Assembly (NCBI GenBank): GCA_943372645.1
Contig: CALRZN010000014.1
Coordinates: 73,192-137,191, forward strand
Reading direction: 5' to 3'
Length of the DNA: 64,000 nucleotides
DNA from: VBWE01 sp943372645
GTDB lineage: Bacteria > Bacteroidota > Bacteroidia > Palsa-965
Both the position numbers and the translations under genes were made by a program. The stretch's first letter is position 1. Every line of letters starts with the position of its first letter. The notes under the pieces were generated by a model, which saw nothing but the letters and a program-made list of their open reading frames with translations, did no database searches and was not told where the DNA came from. This document shows, piece after piece, positions 23,794 through 33,121 of the stretch.

Positions 23794-25611
23794 ATGCAAA
23801 ACCAGATCCGTAACATTGCCATTATTGCACACGTTGACCACGGTAAAACTACCCTCGTTGACAAGATGCTCCTGCAGGGAAAGTTGTTCCGTGAAAACCA
23901 GGAAACAGGAGAGCTCATCCTCGACAATAATGATCTCGAACGCGAACGCGGAATTACCATTCTCGCCAAAAACGTTTCGGTAAACTACAAAGGCATCAAA
24001 GTCAACATTATTGATACGCCCGGTCACGCCGATTTCGGTGGGGAAGTGGAACGCGTACTCAATATGGCCGACGGCGTGCTGCTGCTGGTTGACGCATTTG
24101 AAGGCGCCATGCCGCAAACCCGCTTCGTACTGCAGAAAGCACTCGAAAAAGGCAAACGCGCCATTCTTGTAATCAACAAAGTGGATAAACCCAACTGCCG
24201 CCCCGACGAAGTGCAGGAACAGGTGTTTGAACTGTTCTTTAACCTCGGTGCAACCGAAGAACAGCTCAACTTCCCGACCGTGTACGGCTCGTCGAAACAG
24301 GGCTGGATGGGTCCGGACTGGAAAACACCAACCGGCGACATCAGCTACCTGCTCGATACCATTCTCGATTACATTCCCCCGGCACCGATGCACGAAGGAA
24401 CGCTGCAGCTGCAGATCACTTCGCTGGATTACTCGGCGTATGTGGGTCGTATTGCCGTAGGCCGCATTTACCGCGGTGCTATCCGCGAAAACATGCCGTT
24501 TACACTGGTAAAACGCGACGGTTCGCTCATCAAAGGCCGCACCAAGGAGGTGTTTGTTTTTGAAGGACTCGCGAAAAAGAAAATCACGACAGAAATCCAG
24601 GCCGGCGATATTGTTGCCGTTACCGGGATCGAAGGATTTGATATCGGCGATACCATCTGCGATTTTGAAAATCCGGAAGGCCTCGCACCGATTGCCGTTG
24701 ACGAACCGACGATGAGCATGTTGTTTACCATCAACAACTCGCCGTTCTTCGGCAAAGAAGGCAAATTTGTTACTTCGCGCCACCTGCGCGAACGCCTCTA
24801 CAAAGAGCTGGAGAAAAACCTGGCCCTGCGTGTGGAAGAAACCGATTCACCCGATTCGTACCTCGTGTACGGCCGCGGTATCCTGCACCTGTCTATCCTC
24901 GTTGAAACCATGCGCCGCGAAGGCTATGAGTTACAGCTTGGTCAGCCGCAGGTTATTATTAAAGAAGTGGACGGTCAGAAACACGAACCGATTGAGGTGC
25001 TCACCATTGATACCCCGGAAGAAACATCGGGCAAAGTAATTGAACTGGTGAGCCAGCGCAAAGGCGAAATGCTGGTGATGGAACCGAAAGGCGACCTCAT
25101 TCACATGGAATTTGATATTCCTGCACGCGGCATCATCGGCCTGCGCAACAACATTCTTACTGCTACCCAGGGCGAAGCCATCATGGCACACCGCTTCAAA
25201 GGATTTGAGCCGTGGAAAGGTCCGATTCCGCAGCGCAATGCCGGCGTACTCATCGCCAAAGAAAAAGGCGCTTCGGTGGCCTATGCCATTGACAAACTGC
25301 AGGACCGCGGATCATTCTTCGTGGCTCCGGGCGAAGAAGTGTATGGCGGACAGGTAATCGGCGAACATATCCGTCCGGACGACCTCGTGGTGAACCTGGT
25401 AATTGAAAAGAAACTCACCAACATGCGCGCCTCGGGCAGCGACGTAAAAGTGGCCATTGCGCCGCCGATCCGTTTCTCGCTGGAAGAAGCGATGGAATAC
25501 ATCCAGGGCGACGAATACGTGGAAGTAACCCCGCTTTCGATCCGCCTCCGCAAAGTGTACCTCGATCCGAACGAGCGCGACCGCAACAAAAAGAAAATGA
25601 TGGCCGATTAA
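23794..25611 (+). CDS. typA: Ribosome-associated translational GTPase TypA/BipA
   Basis: The 605-residue protein starts MQNQIRNIAIIAHVDHGKTT (P-loop, G1), with ERERGITILAKNVSV (G2/switch I), IIDTPGHADFGGEVERVL (G3) and VINKVDKPNCRPDE (G4). EF-G-like domains II, III and V follow, then the BipA-specific C-terminal domain (TATQGEAIMAHRFKGFEPW, ASVAYAIDKLQDRG, IRLRKVYLDPNERDRNKKK). Length matches the family. TypA binds the 70S ribosome and supports ribosome assembly and growth under stress and cold. It is expressed from its own promoter and ends at a strong terminator. The second translational GTPase in this window is the EF-G paralogue at 46840. Confidence 0.97.
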   Translation: MQNQIRNIAIIAHVDHGKTTLVDKMLLQGKLFRENQETGELILDNNDLERERGITILAKNVSVNYKGIKVNIIDTPGHADFGGEVERVLNMADGVLLLVDAFEGAMPQTRFVLQKALEKGKRAILVINKVDKPNCRPDEVQEQVFELFFNLGATEEQLNFPTVYGSSKQGWMGPDWKTPTGDISYLLDTILDYIPPAPMHEGTLQLQITSLDYSAYVGRIAVGRIYRGAIRENMPFTLVKRDGSLIKGRTKEVFVFEGLAKKKITTEIQAGDIVAVTGIEGFDIGDTICDFENPEGLAPIAVDEPTMSMLFTINNSPFFGKEGKFVTSRHLRERLYKELEKNLALRVEETDSPDSYLVYGRGILHLSILVETMRREGYELQLGQPQVIIKEVDGQKHEPIEVLTIDTPEETSGKVIELVSQRKGEMLVMEPKGDLIHMEFDIPARGIIGLRNNILTATQGEAIMAHRFKGFEPWKGPIPQRNAGVLIAKEKGASVAYAIDKLQDRGSFFVAPGEEVYGGQVIGEHIRPDDLVVNLVIEKKLTNMRASGSDVKVAIAPPIRFSLEEAMEYIQGDEYVEVTPLSIRLRKVYLDPNERDRNKKKMMAD

Positions 25612-25632
25612 GCGGTCGTTAATCAGAAAATA

Positions 25633-25671
25633 AAAACGCGTCTTCCGTTGCAGGAAGACGCGTTTTGTTTT
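25633..25671. terminator. Bidirectional terminator between typA and TPR gene
   Basis: A 14-bp perfect stem (arms 25633-25646 and 25653-25666) is flanked by A and T runs and lies between convergent genes. Confidence 0.9.
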
Positions 25672-25682
25672 TACTGCAGTGC

Positions 25683-27218
25683 TTATTTCTTTTTGATGAA
25701 GTAACGTTTATACATATTACGCGCCACTTCATACCCGGGGTTGTTGCGTATTTCATTTTCGATGAGCATACAGGCATTATCGAAATTTTTCTGTTCAAAC
25801 TGCGAGATGGCCAGCAGCAATCCGGCTCCCGATTCGTTTTTGTTGATGCGCAGCGCAATGTCAATTTCCTGTTCCGCATTGGCCGTGTTTTTTTCCAGCA
25901 GCGAAGCAGCCGCCAGCAGCAGGTGCGGGTTGGCCGCATCGGGATTGAGTTCGATGGCGCGGGTAATGTTGTCGCGCACCCCGGCAAGGTCGCTGCGCTG
26001 CAGGCAGTAATACGCCAGCGCTTCATAATCGGCTGCCTGCGGATCGATGGCCGGCACCACTTTTATTTTTTCGCGCAGCCATTTTTCCGCCCCGGCGGTG
26101 TCGCGCATCAGCATACAGGTGCCGATGAGGTCGCCATATAGTTCACCGGCATGATCCATCGTGGTGCAGGTGCTCAGCGGTTTATAAGGCAATGCTTTCA
26201 GAAACTGCTGCTGCCCGCTTTTGAAATCATTCTGCAGCACACGCAGCATACCGAGGCATTTGTAAATGATGTATTTGTTTTTCCAGTCTTTGCGTTGCGC
26301 CGCGTCAGTAAAAAAAGCCAGCAGTTCATTCGTTACTACCTGGTCTGTTGAATCGGGGCTGAACTGCAGTTTGTCCTGGTTCAGTCCCGGCAGCATTTTC
26401 AGCGTCAGCCCGAGCGTGCGCGTGTACTGATAAAACAGCGCATGCCCGAACGACTCCGGGAATTGTTCCGCTGTTTTGCGTGCGTAGGAAAAGTTGATGA
26501 CGTCTTCCGGGCGTTTGTTGTAAAAGCGCCGGCGATACACCGAGCTGTCATAACCGGCCATCCAGTCGTTCATCTGCCAAAGCATTTTCAGGATCAGTGC
26601 GGGCAGGTTTTTCGGGTCGCGGGTAAGTGCAGAATCAATAAACAGTTTGCCATGCTCCACCTGGTTGGTGGCCATGTAACACATGGGCATAAACAGGTAG
26701 ATGGTTTCGTTTTCGGGATCAATAAAATGGAGTTCACGAAAATACACGATGGCTTCGTTGTAGTTTTCGATGTTCACATAAATGAGGGCGGCCGCTTCGA
26801 TATAGTCTTTGTTGCCCGGATTATCGGCCATCAGTTTTTTGATCTGCTGTTCGGCTTTAACAAATTGATCGAGGCCCTCGCGTTTTTTGCCCATCCGTTT
26901 GTACAGCGAACCGATTTCATTGTAAAGAAGCGCGTCCGTGGGTTTGCCCGTCAGTTTTTTCTCCAGCTTTTTGATGTTTTCCATCGTGGCGGGTTTATCG
27001 CCCTTGCTTTCGGACCGGTCGGCAAAAAAATCGCCGCTCGACGAGGAAATGTTGATATCATACGTAATGCCCATCACGGCTTTGGCCTGGTTGCGCATCC
27101 ACACATAATCGGTATCGGCAACCGAACGGGCGAGGTAACGCGAAGGGGCCTGGGCGCGGACTTCCGGGGCATAAATGGCGGTGAGGAGCAGCAGGGCTGC
27201 GAAAAAGCGGTGTTTCAT
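25683..27218 (-). CDS. Secreted tetratricopeptide repeat protein
   Basis: The 511-residue protein has a signal peptide (MKHRFFAALLLLTAIYAPEVRAQ). At least six TPR-like helix pairs follow, for example LYNEIGSLYKRMGKKREGLD, YIEAAALIYVNIENYNEAIVYFRELHFIDPEN, and ADYEALAYYCLQRSDLAGV with the following DNITRAIELNPDAANPHLLL. It probably scaffolds protein-protein contacts in the periplasm. No enzymatic domain is seen. The ATG at 27218 is chosen because the signal peptide starts there. It is transcribed alone, convergent to typA and divergent from the PGI/PMI gene. Confidence 0.85.
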   Translation of the reverse strand: MKHRFFAALLLLTAIYAPEVRAQAPSRYLARSVADTDYVWMRNQAKAVMGITYDINISSSSGDFFADRSESKGDKPATMENIKKLEKKLTGKPTDALLYNEIGSLYKRMGKKREGLDQFVKAEQQIKKLMADNPGNKDYIEAAALIYVNIENYNEAIVYFRELHFIDPENETIYLFMPMCYMATNQVEHGKLFIDSALTRDPKNLPALILKMLWQMNDWMAGYDSSVYRRRFYNKRPEDVINFSYARKTAEQFPESFGHALFYQYTRTLGLTLKMLPGLNQDKLQFSPDSTDQVVTNELLAFFTDAAQRKDWKNKYIIYKCLGMLRVLQNDFKSGQQQFLKALPYKPLSTCTTMDHAGELYGDLIGTCMLMRDTAGAEKWLREKIKVVPAIDPQAADYEALAYYCLQRSDLAGVRDNITRAIELNPDAANPHLLLAAASLLEKNTANAEQEIDIALRINKNESGAGLLLAISQFEQKNFDNACMLIENEIRNNPGYEVARNMYKRYFIKKK

Positions 27219-27292
27219 CGGCTCAAAAGTCAAACAGCACGCGGCTATTCCCGCGTATTTTGTAAATTTACGGTCTTGTTTCCAATTTTTCT

Positions 27293-28276
27293 ATGAAAGA
27301 TCTGATTGAAGGATTTACGCGGCAGCTGCACGATGCGGTTAAAATAGCCCGGAATGCTGTGCTGCGCAAGGCTCCCCACGAATTCACGCAGGTGTTTATT
27401 TCGGGACTCGGCGGCTCGGGTATAGGCGGTACCATTGTTTCGGAATGGGCCGGTGAGTATGCAGCAATCCCGGTGAATGTTTCCAAAGGCTATTTTATCC
27501 CGGCCAGTGTAAACAGCCGTACGCTTTACATCGCATCGTCGTATTCCGGCGATACGGAAGAAACCCTGGCCTGCCTCGAACAGGCCGGTGCGCGTAACGC
27601 CCACATCATCTGCATCACCTCGGGTGGCCGCATGGCCGATATCGCCCGCGAAAAAGGATACGACCTCATTCTCGTGCCCGGTGGCATGCCGCCCCGTTCC
27701 TGCCTTGGTTATTCCCTTACGCAACTGGTTCATATTTTCGAGCAGTTTAACCTGCTTGCACCCGGAAGCCTCGGGCAGATTGAAGCCGCTATTGCTTTCC
27801 TTGACGGAGAAGAGGCTGCACTGGTTGCCTCCGCCCGTGAATTAACTGAAAAACTGGCCGGCAAAATCCCGGTAATTTATACCACTTCCGGAAACGAAGG
27901 CATTGCTATCCGCTTCCGTCAGCAGATCAACGAAAACGCCAAGATGCTCTGCTGGCACCACGTGATCCCGGAAATGAACCACAACGAACTGGTGGGCTGG
28001 CCCTCGGGTACAAGCCAGATTGCAGTGGTGCTGCTGCGCGATCCCGACGAGTACGAACGCAACAACTTCCGCATCGCCATCAATAAACAGGTGTTTGAAA
28101 AATACACACCGAACATCAGCGATGTGTTTTCAAAAGGCCGCAACGCGATTGAAAAAGGATTGTACCTCATTCATCTTGGCGACTGGGTTTCCTGGTTCCT
28201 GTCGGAGAAAAACGGCGTGGATGCCAATGAAGTACGCGTGATTGATCACCTCAAGTCGGAACTGGGCAAACAATGA
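27293..28276 (+). CDS. Bifunctional phosphoglucose/phosphomannose isomerase
   Basis: The 327-residue protein has the double SIS fold of the PGI/PMI family. The first SIS domain has FISGLGGSGIGGTIVSEWAG and LYIASSYSGDTEETLACLEQ (Ser/Thr phosphate loop). The second SIS domain has IPVIYTTSGNEGIAIRFRQQ, NENAKMLCWHHVIPEMNHNE (catalytic Glu and His) and LVGWPSGTSQIAVVLL. The family isomerises glucose-6-P or mannose-6-P and fructose-6-P. It overlaps lipB by 4 bases (ATGA), so the two form an operon. An AT-rich TAAATTTA near 27263 may be its -7 element. Confidence 0.92.
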   Translation: MKDLIEGFTRQLHDAVKIARNAVLRKAPHEFTQVFISGLGGSGIGGTIVSEWAGEYAAIPVNVSKGYFIPASVNSRTLYIASSYSGDTEETLACLEQAGARNAHIICITSGGRMADIAREKGYDLILVPGGMPPRSCLGYSLTQLVHIFEQFNLLAPGSLGQIEAAIAFLDGEEAALVASARELTEKLAGKIPVIYTTSGNEGIAIRFRQQINENAKMLCWHHVIPEMNHNELVGWPSGTSQIAVVLLRDPDEYERNNFRIAINKQVFEKYTPNISDVFSKGRNAIEKGLYLIHLGDWVSWFLSEKNGVDANEVRVIDHLKSELGKQ

Positions 28277-28986
28277 GCCTCAACCACAATGTGCAGTTTA
28301 TTGACCTCGGCCTGATTGACTACAAAGAAGGCTGGGATTACCAGGAGCAAAAGTTTGCTGAAGTGGTTGAACGTAAATTGGCCAACCGCGACAAACCCGA
28401 AGCCGAACAGCACAGCACACCCAACTTCCTGCTCTTCTGTGAACACCCGCATGTATTTACACTCGGCAAAAGCGGTACCGAAGAAAACCTGCTGGCCGAC
28501 GAAGCCATGCTGCATGAAAAACAGGCCGTGTTTTACAAAATCAACCGCGGTGGTGACATTACGTACCACGGTCCCGGCCAGCTGGTGGCGTACCCGATTC
28601 TTGACCTCGATAATTTTTTCACCGACATTCATAAATACCTCCGCCTGCTGGAGGAAGTGATCATACAAACCCTGGCCGAATACGGACTGAAAGGCGACCG
28701 CTATCCCGGTTACACCGGCGTGTGGCTCGATCCGGACAACCCGTACAAGGCGCGTAAAATTTGTGCGATGGGCGTGCGCAGCAGCCGCTGGGTAACCATG
28801 CACGGCTGGGGCTTTAATGTGAATACGGATCTTTCGTATTTCGGGCACATCATTCCCTGCGGGATAAACGACAAGGCCGTTACGTCATTGCAGAAAGAAC
28901 TGGGCCGCGAAATTTCCATGGACGAAGTGAAGGAGAAACTGCGCCGGAATTTTGAGCTGCAGTTTGACTGCGTTCTGCAGTCCTGA
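28273..28986 (+). CDS. lipB: Octanoyl-[acyl-carrier-protein] transferase
   Basis: The 237-residue protein has the LipB motifs in order: NFLLFCEHPHVFTLGKSG, YKINRGGDITYHGPGQLVAY (the RGGxxTYHGPGQ core), ARKICAMGVRSSRWVTMHG with the catalytic Lys, and HIIPCGINDKAVTSLQKELG with the catalytic Cys. It transfers octanoate from ACP to lipoyl domains, the first step of lipoate synthesis, in the cytoplasm. A slightly long N-terminus is common in Bacteroidota. It is translationally coupled to the upstream PGI/PMI gene and 41 bases before the serine hydrolase gene. Confidence 0.97.
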   Translation: MSLNHNVQFIDLGLIDYKEGWDYQEQKFAEVVERKLANRDKPEAEQHSTPNFLLFCEHPHVFTLGKSGTEENLLADEAMLHEKQAVFYKINRGGDITYHGPGQLVAYPILDLDNFFTDIHKYLRLLEEVIIQTLAEYGLKGDRYPGYTGVWLDPDNPYKARKICAMGVRSSRWVTMHGWGFNVNTDLSYFGHIIPCGINDKAVTSLQKELGREISMDEVKEKLRRNFELQFDCVLQS

Positions 28987-29027
28987 AACATCCGAACCTT
29001 CTTCTGTTTTCACCGTACAATACGGAT

Positions 29028-30203
29028 ATGACCCGGCTGAAAAAATTCCTGCGCGCTTTTCTGAAATGGTTCCTCATCGTTTTTGCGGTGCTCAACCTGC
29101 TCATTATTGTTACCGGGCACAGCTACCTGTACAAAGGCGTTTGGAATACCTACCTCAAAGGACGTTCGGGGCCTGCGGTGGATGAGATGCACATTTTTGA
29201 CAACCGCGAAATAAAAACAGCCGTTGCACAGCCCTGGCCGAACGGGAGCAATTACAACAAAACAGCGATACCGGAACAGGAGCTGAAAAAAATACGCGAC
29301 ATACAGACCGGCGCGTTCCTCATCATCCAGCACGATTCCATCCGCTGCGAACAGTACTGGGAAAACATGTCGGACAGCTCGGCCACCAATTCCTTTTCCA
29401 TGGCAAAAACCATTGTGAGTGTGCTCACCGGTTGCGCAATAAAGGAAGGCAGCATTAAAAGTGTGGACCAGCCCGTGGGCGATTTTATTCCCGAATTTAA
29501 AAACGGTGAAAACGCTAAGCTCACCATCCGACACCTGCTTACAATGAGTTCGGGTATTGACTTTGATGAAGATTATGTAAGTCCGTTTGCATATCCTGCA
29601 AAAGCGTATTACGGTTCCGACCTGCGCGATTTAACCATTGGTGATTATAATGTGGCCGAAGCACCGGGCAAAGTGTTTCGTTACCTCAGCGGCAATACAC
29701 AGCTGCTGGCATTTGTGCTTGAAAAAGCAACCGGTAAAAAACTTGCCGATTACGCCAGCGAAAAACTGTGGAAGCCGCTCGGCGCCGAACATCCCGCGTA
29801 CTGGAGCCTCGACCACGAAGGCGGCGATGAAAAAGCGTACTGCTGTTTTAATGCATCGGCCCGCGATTTTGCACGCATCGGTAAACTGTATCTCGACAGC
29901 GGCAAATGGAACGGGCAGCAAATTGTTCCGGTTGATTATGCAATCAATTCGGTTACCACTGCCGATCTCGTAGATGCTTCCGGAAAGCCGAACACGACAT
30001 ACGGATACAGCTGGTGGCTCATTCCTGATTATAAAGGTCACCGCGTTTTTTACGCCCGCGGCATTTTGGGGCAATATGTTTTTGCAATTCCCGACAAAGA
30101 CATGATTGTGGTGCGCCTCGGCAAGAAACGCGTGAAACAGGAAGGCGACAACCATCCCACCGATGTGTGGTACTACCTCGATGCGGCGCTGGCCATGTAC
30201 TGA
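29028..30203 (+). CDS. Serine hydrolase, class C beta-lactamase-like, membrane anchored
   Basis: The 391-residue protein has one N-terminal hydrophobic helix (WFLIVFAVLNLLIIVTGHSY) that may be uncleaved. The catalytic SxxK is in TNSFSMAKTIVSVLTGCAI. The second motif is the Y-x-S variant in GKVFRYLSGNTQLLAFVLEK. A GILGQYVFAIPDKDMIVVR block ends the domain, as in many bacterial '6-aminohexanoate-dimer hydrolase/penicillin-binding' relatives. The substrate cannot be predicted. It is probably co-transcribed with lipB (41-base gap). It is much closer to generic PF00144 enzymes than the 5871-7541 gene and lacks a lipocalin-like tail. Confidence 0.85.
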   Translation: MTRLKKFLRAFLKWFLIVFAVLNLLIIVTGHSYLYKGVWNTYLKGRSGPAVDEMHIFDNREIKTAVAQPWPNGSNYNKTAIPEQELKKIRDIQTGAFLIIQHDSIRCEQYWENMSDSSATNSFSMAKTIVSVLTGCAIKEGSIKSVDQPVGDFIPEFKNGENAKLTIRHLLTMSSGIDFDEDYVSPFAYPAKAYYGSDLRDLTIGDYNVAEAPGKVFRYLSGNTQLLAFVLEKATGKKLADYASEKLWKPLGAEHPAYWSLDHEGGDEKAYCCFNASARDFARIGKLYLDSGKWNGQQIVPVDYAINSVTTADLVDASGKPNTTYGYSWWLIPDYKGHRVFYARGILGQYVFAIPDKDMIVVRLGKKRVKQEGDNHPTDVWYYLDAALAMY

Positions 30204-30325
30204 TTAAGATTTCGTTAATCATTTTTTTCCGCGATCTGCTCCACTTATCCGCCTCTGTTTCCGTTCGTGCATGTTTAATTGTCGGATATTGTTTCCGCTA
30301 TTACTTTTCACAAAAAATCTGCACG

Positions 30326-31363
30326 ATGAAAAATACACTGCTTACACTTTTAATGGTTAGCGGACTTGCTGCAACAGCGCAGCAAACGCTCGAACTTGTT
30401 CCGCCGCGCGAAAGCCAGCAGGCCATGGTTATGCAACGCCTCGGGGTTACTGATATTTCGGTGAATTACCACAGCCCGCTTGTAAAAGGGCGCAAAATCT
30501 GGGGAGAAGTAGTTCCCTACGACCAGGTATGGCGCGCCGGTGCCAATGAAAATACGGTGGTTGAATTTTCAACCGATGTTACCGTTGAAGGACAAAAACT
30601 GAAAGCGGGGAAATACGGCCTGCACATGATTCCAACCACCGGCGACTGGACGATTATTTTTTCAAATAACTATTATTCCTGGGGTTCATTCTTTTATAAG
30701 AAGGAACAGGATGCCCTGCGCATAACTGTAAAACCGGAAACCGTAAACATGCAGGAATGGCTCAGCTACACGTTCGAAAACCTGGAAGACGGAGCCGCCA
30801 CCATGGTTCTGCGTTGGGAAAAAATGCGCATACCGGTAAAAGTAAAAGTGGACCTTTCGCAAACAGTGATTGAAAATTTCCGCCAGCAGATGAACGGTCT
30901 GCCCGGATTTAATCCGGAAGCACGTTACGAGGCAGCAGCCTACTGCCTGCGCAAGAACCTGAACAAAGAAGAAGCGATGAAGTGGCTCGAATCATCCATC
31001 AAGGCGAAACCTACCTATGCCAACCAGATGCTGAAGTCGGATGTACTGGCCAGGGACGGAAAGAAAGAAGAAGCCGATGCGCTTGCGAAAAAAGCACTGG
31101 CCATGGCCGATGAAAACGGCGTGAACACCTACGGTTACCGCCTGCTGGGCGAAGGCAAAAAAACTGAAGCGATTGCCATTTTCAAAGAAAACGTAAAACG
31201 GTATCCGAACTCGTGGAATGCTTATGACAGCCTCGCCGAAGCATCAGAGCTGAACGGCAATACCAAAGAAGCGCTGACCAACTATAAAATTGCACGCACA
31301 AAAGCACCGGAAGATCAGCACAAGCGGCTGGATGCAACGATTGCGCGACTGAGCGGAAAATAA
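30326..31363 (+). CDS. Secreted DUF2911 protein with C-terminal TPR repeats
   Basis: The 345-residue protein has a signal peptide (MKNTLLTLLMVSGLAATAQ). A DUF2911 domain follows (VTDISVNYHSPLVKGRKIWG, WRAGANENTVVEFSTDVTV, GKYGLHMIPTTGDWTIIFSN). The C-terminal ~120 residues carry three TPR-like helix pairs (AAYCLRKNLNKEEAMKWLES, ANQMLKSDVLARDGKKEEAD, NSWNAYDSLAEASELNGNTK). DUF2911 is abundant in Bacteroidota but has no assigned activity. The frame is open from 30167 but that part overlaps the previous gene and lacks coding character; the signal peptide sets the start at 30326. A terminator follows at 31381. Confidence 0.9.
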   Translation: MKNTLLTLLMVSGLAATAQQTLELVPPRESQQAMVMQRLGVTDISVNYHSPLVKGRKIWGEVVPYDQVWRAGANENTVVEFSTDVTVEGQKLKAGKYGLHMIPTTGDWTIIFSNNYYSWGSFFYKKEQDALRITVKPETVNMQEWLSYTFENLEDGAATMVLRWEKMRIPVKVKVDLSQTVIENFRQQMNGLPGFNPEARYEAAAYCLRKNLNKEEAMKWLESSIKAKPTYANQMLKSDVLARDGKKEEADALAKKALAMADENGVNTYGYRLLGEGKKTEAIAIFKENVKRYPNSWNAYDSLAEASELNGNTKEALTNYKIARTKAPEDQHKRLDATIARLSGK

Positions 31364-31380
31364 GTTTTGGTTTGAATGGA

Positions 31381-31419
31381 AAAAGCGACGTGCTGCCTGG
31401 CAGTACGTCGCTTTTTGAT
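31381..31419 (+). terminator. Rho-independent terminator after DUF2911 gene
   Basis: AAAAGCGACG and CGTCGCTTTT form the base of a hairpin that continues with CTGC/GCAG, followed by T-rich sequence. Confidence 0.85.
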
Positions 31420-31423
31420 TTTA

Positions 31424-31568
31424 TTAAGGTGCTCATGAATGCGCCTCAGGGCGCATTTAGTTCGCCCTCAATTATTTTTTAAGGTGCTCATGAATGCGCC
31501 TCAGGGCGCATTTAGTTCGCTCTTAATTGTTTTTTTAAGGAGCTCATGAATGCGCCTCAGGGCGCATT
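31424..31568 (-). repeat. Tandem triplication of the lysS 3' end
   Basis: Three units with period 55-56 bases start at 31424, 31479 and 31535. Each carries TTAAGG(T/A)GCTCATGAATG and the palindrome AATGCGCC-TCAG-GGCGCATT (31438-31457, 31493-31512, 31549-31568). The unit nearest lysS contains its last codons and stop; the other two are copies lying beyond the stop. On the lysS strand each unit begins with the codons for MRPEAHS and stop. T-rich sequence after each hairpin lets them act as terminators. Confidence 0.9.
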
Positions 31569-33067
31569 TGCGGGAAGAAGAGCACGTCCTGGATAGAAGC
31601 CTGGTTGGTCATCACCATCGCGAGGCGGTCAATGCCGATACCGATTCCTGCGGTGGGCGGCATGCCGTATTCCAGTGCGCGGAGGAAATCGTAATCGATA
31701 AACATCGCTTCGTCGTCGCCGCGGTCTTTCAGTTTTACCTGGTCTTCAAAACGCTCGCGCTGGTCAATCGGATCGTTCAGCTCGCTGTAGGCGTTGGCTA
31801 ATTCCTTGCCGTTTACCATCAGCTCAAAACGCTCTACCAGTCCGGGTTTGCTGCGGTGCTTTTTCGTGAGCGGACTCATTTCCACCGGGTAATCAATAAT
31901 GAACGTGGGCTGAATGTAATTGCCTTCGCATTTCGCGCCGAAAATTTCATCCACCAGTTTGCCATGTCCCATCGTGTTGTCGGTATGAATGCCCAGCGAT
32001 TTGCACGCTTCGCGCAACTGGTTTTCATCCATGCCCGCCACATCAATGCCGGTATGTTCTTTAATCGCATCGTAAATGGTGATGCGTTTGAACGGAGCCG
32101 AGAAGTTGATCATTTTATCACCTACCGGTAATTCGGTGGTGCCGTGCAGGGCCATGGCAATTTTTTCGAACATGGTTTCGGTAACCTGCATCATCCACTC
32201 GTAGTCTTTGTAGGCCACGTAAAACTCCAGCACCGTAAACTCCGGGTTGTGTGTGCGGTCCATGCCTTCGTTGCGGAAGTTGCGCGAAAACTCATACACC
32301 CCGTCGAACCCGCCCACAATAAGGCGTTTGAGGTACAGTTCGTTTGCAATACGCATATAAAACGGAACGTCGAGTGCATTGTGGTGTGTAACAAACGGAC
32401 GTGCGGCCGCACCGCCGGGAATGCTCTGCAGCACAGGCGTATCTACTTCCAGCAGACCGAGGTCGTTCAGGTGTTCGCGGATGGTGTTTACCATGCGCGT
32501 GCGTTTTATAAACGCTTCGCGGATGGCCGGATTAATTACCATATCTGCGTAACGCTGGCGGTAACGAAACTCCGCATCGGTAACGGCATCGTGTGCAGTG
32601 CCATCTGCGTCTACTTTAACAATCGGAAACGGACGCAGCGATTTGCACAGCAGTTTGAACGACGTAACATGAATGGTGATTTCACCGACCTGCGTGGTAA
32701 ACACATACCCTTCAATGCCGATGATGTCGCCGTGGTCAATTAATTTTTTGAAAACAGTATTGTATAATGTTTTGTCTTCGCCCGGACACAGGTCGTCGCG
32801 GCGCACGTAAATCTGGATGCGTCCGGTGGTGTCCTGCAGTTTGGCGAACGAGGCATTGCCCATCACCGCAATGCTCATGAGGCGGCCGGCAATGCTGATG
32901 CTTTTATAATTCGTTTTGTCCCGCTCGTAGTTTTCAAGAATATCCTTGGCTGTGGCGTTTACATGAAACTGTTCAGCCGGGTACGGATCAATACCGAGTT
33001 TACGAAGCTCCGCCAGTTTGTTGCGGCGGACAATTTCCTGTTCGGAAAGGGACTGTGTTGATGACAT
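31544..33067 (-). CDS. lysS: Lysine--tRNA ligase (class II)
   Basis: The 507-residue protein has an N-terminal OB-fold anticodon-binding domain (YKSISIAGRLMSIAVMGNAS, FAKLQDTTGRIQIYVRRDDL). The class II core follows: motif 1 near EAFIKRTRMVNTIREHLNDL, motif 2 in YEFSRNFRNEGMDRTHNPEF, and motif 3 in MPPTAGIGIGIDRLAMVMTN. The N-terminal RRNKLAELRKLGIDPYP is also typical. It charges tRNA-Lys. It is transcribed alone, with a TATCTTTG -7 element 21 bases upstream, and its 3' end is part of a tandem repeat. Confidence 0.98.
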   Translation of the reverse strand: MSSTQSLSEQEIVRRNKLAELRKLGIDPYPAEQFHVNATAKDILENYERDKTNYKSISIAGRLMSIAVMGNASFAKLQDTTGRIQIYVRRDDLCPGEDKTLYNTVFKKLIDHGDIIGIEGYVFTTQVGEITIHVTSFKLLCKSLRPFPIVKVDADGTAHDAVTDAEFRYRQRYADMVINPAIREAFIKRTRMVNTIREHLNDLGLLEVDTPVLQSIPGGAAARPFVTHHNALDVPFYMRIANELYLKRLIVGGFDGVYEFSRNFRNEGMDRTHNPEFTVLEFYVAYKDYEWMMQVTETMFEKIAMALHGTTELPVGDKMINFSAPFKRITIYDAIKEHTGIDVAGMDENQLREACKSLGIHTDNTMGHGKLVDEIFGAKCEGNYIQPTFIIDYPVEMSPLTKKHRSKPGLVERFELMVNGKELANAYSELNDPIDQRERFEDQVKLKDRGDDEAMFIDYDFLRALEYGMPPTAGIGIGIDRLAMVMTNQASIQDVLFFPQMRPEAHS

Positions 33068-33088
33068 ATACTTTTTTTAAAGGTGCGG

Positions 33089-33096
33089 CAAAGATA
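33089..33096 (-). promoter_or_regulatory. Bacteroidota-type -7 element for lysS
   Basis: TATCTTTG on the reverse strand, 21 bases before the lysS ATG. Confidence 0.5.
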
Positions 33097-33121
33097 AGGA
33101 ATGTTCGGGCTTGGCGTGAGC

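Noticed and set aside
23719..24783. 354-codon reverse open frame
   Set aside because: It is antisense to typA and the end of the DnaJ gene; no family similarity.
31424..31568. Second candidate for a CRISPR-like or regulatory repeat array
   Set aside because: The repeats include the end of lysS and are simple tandem copies of gene plus terminator; no distinct spacers.
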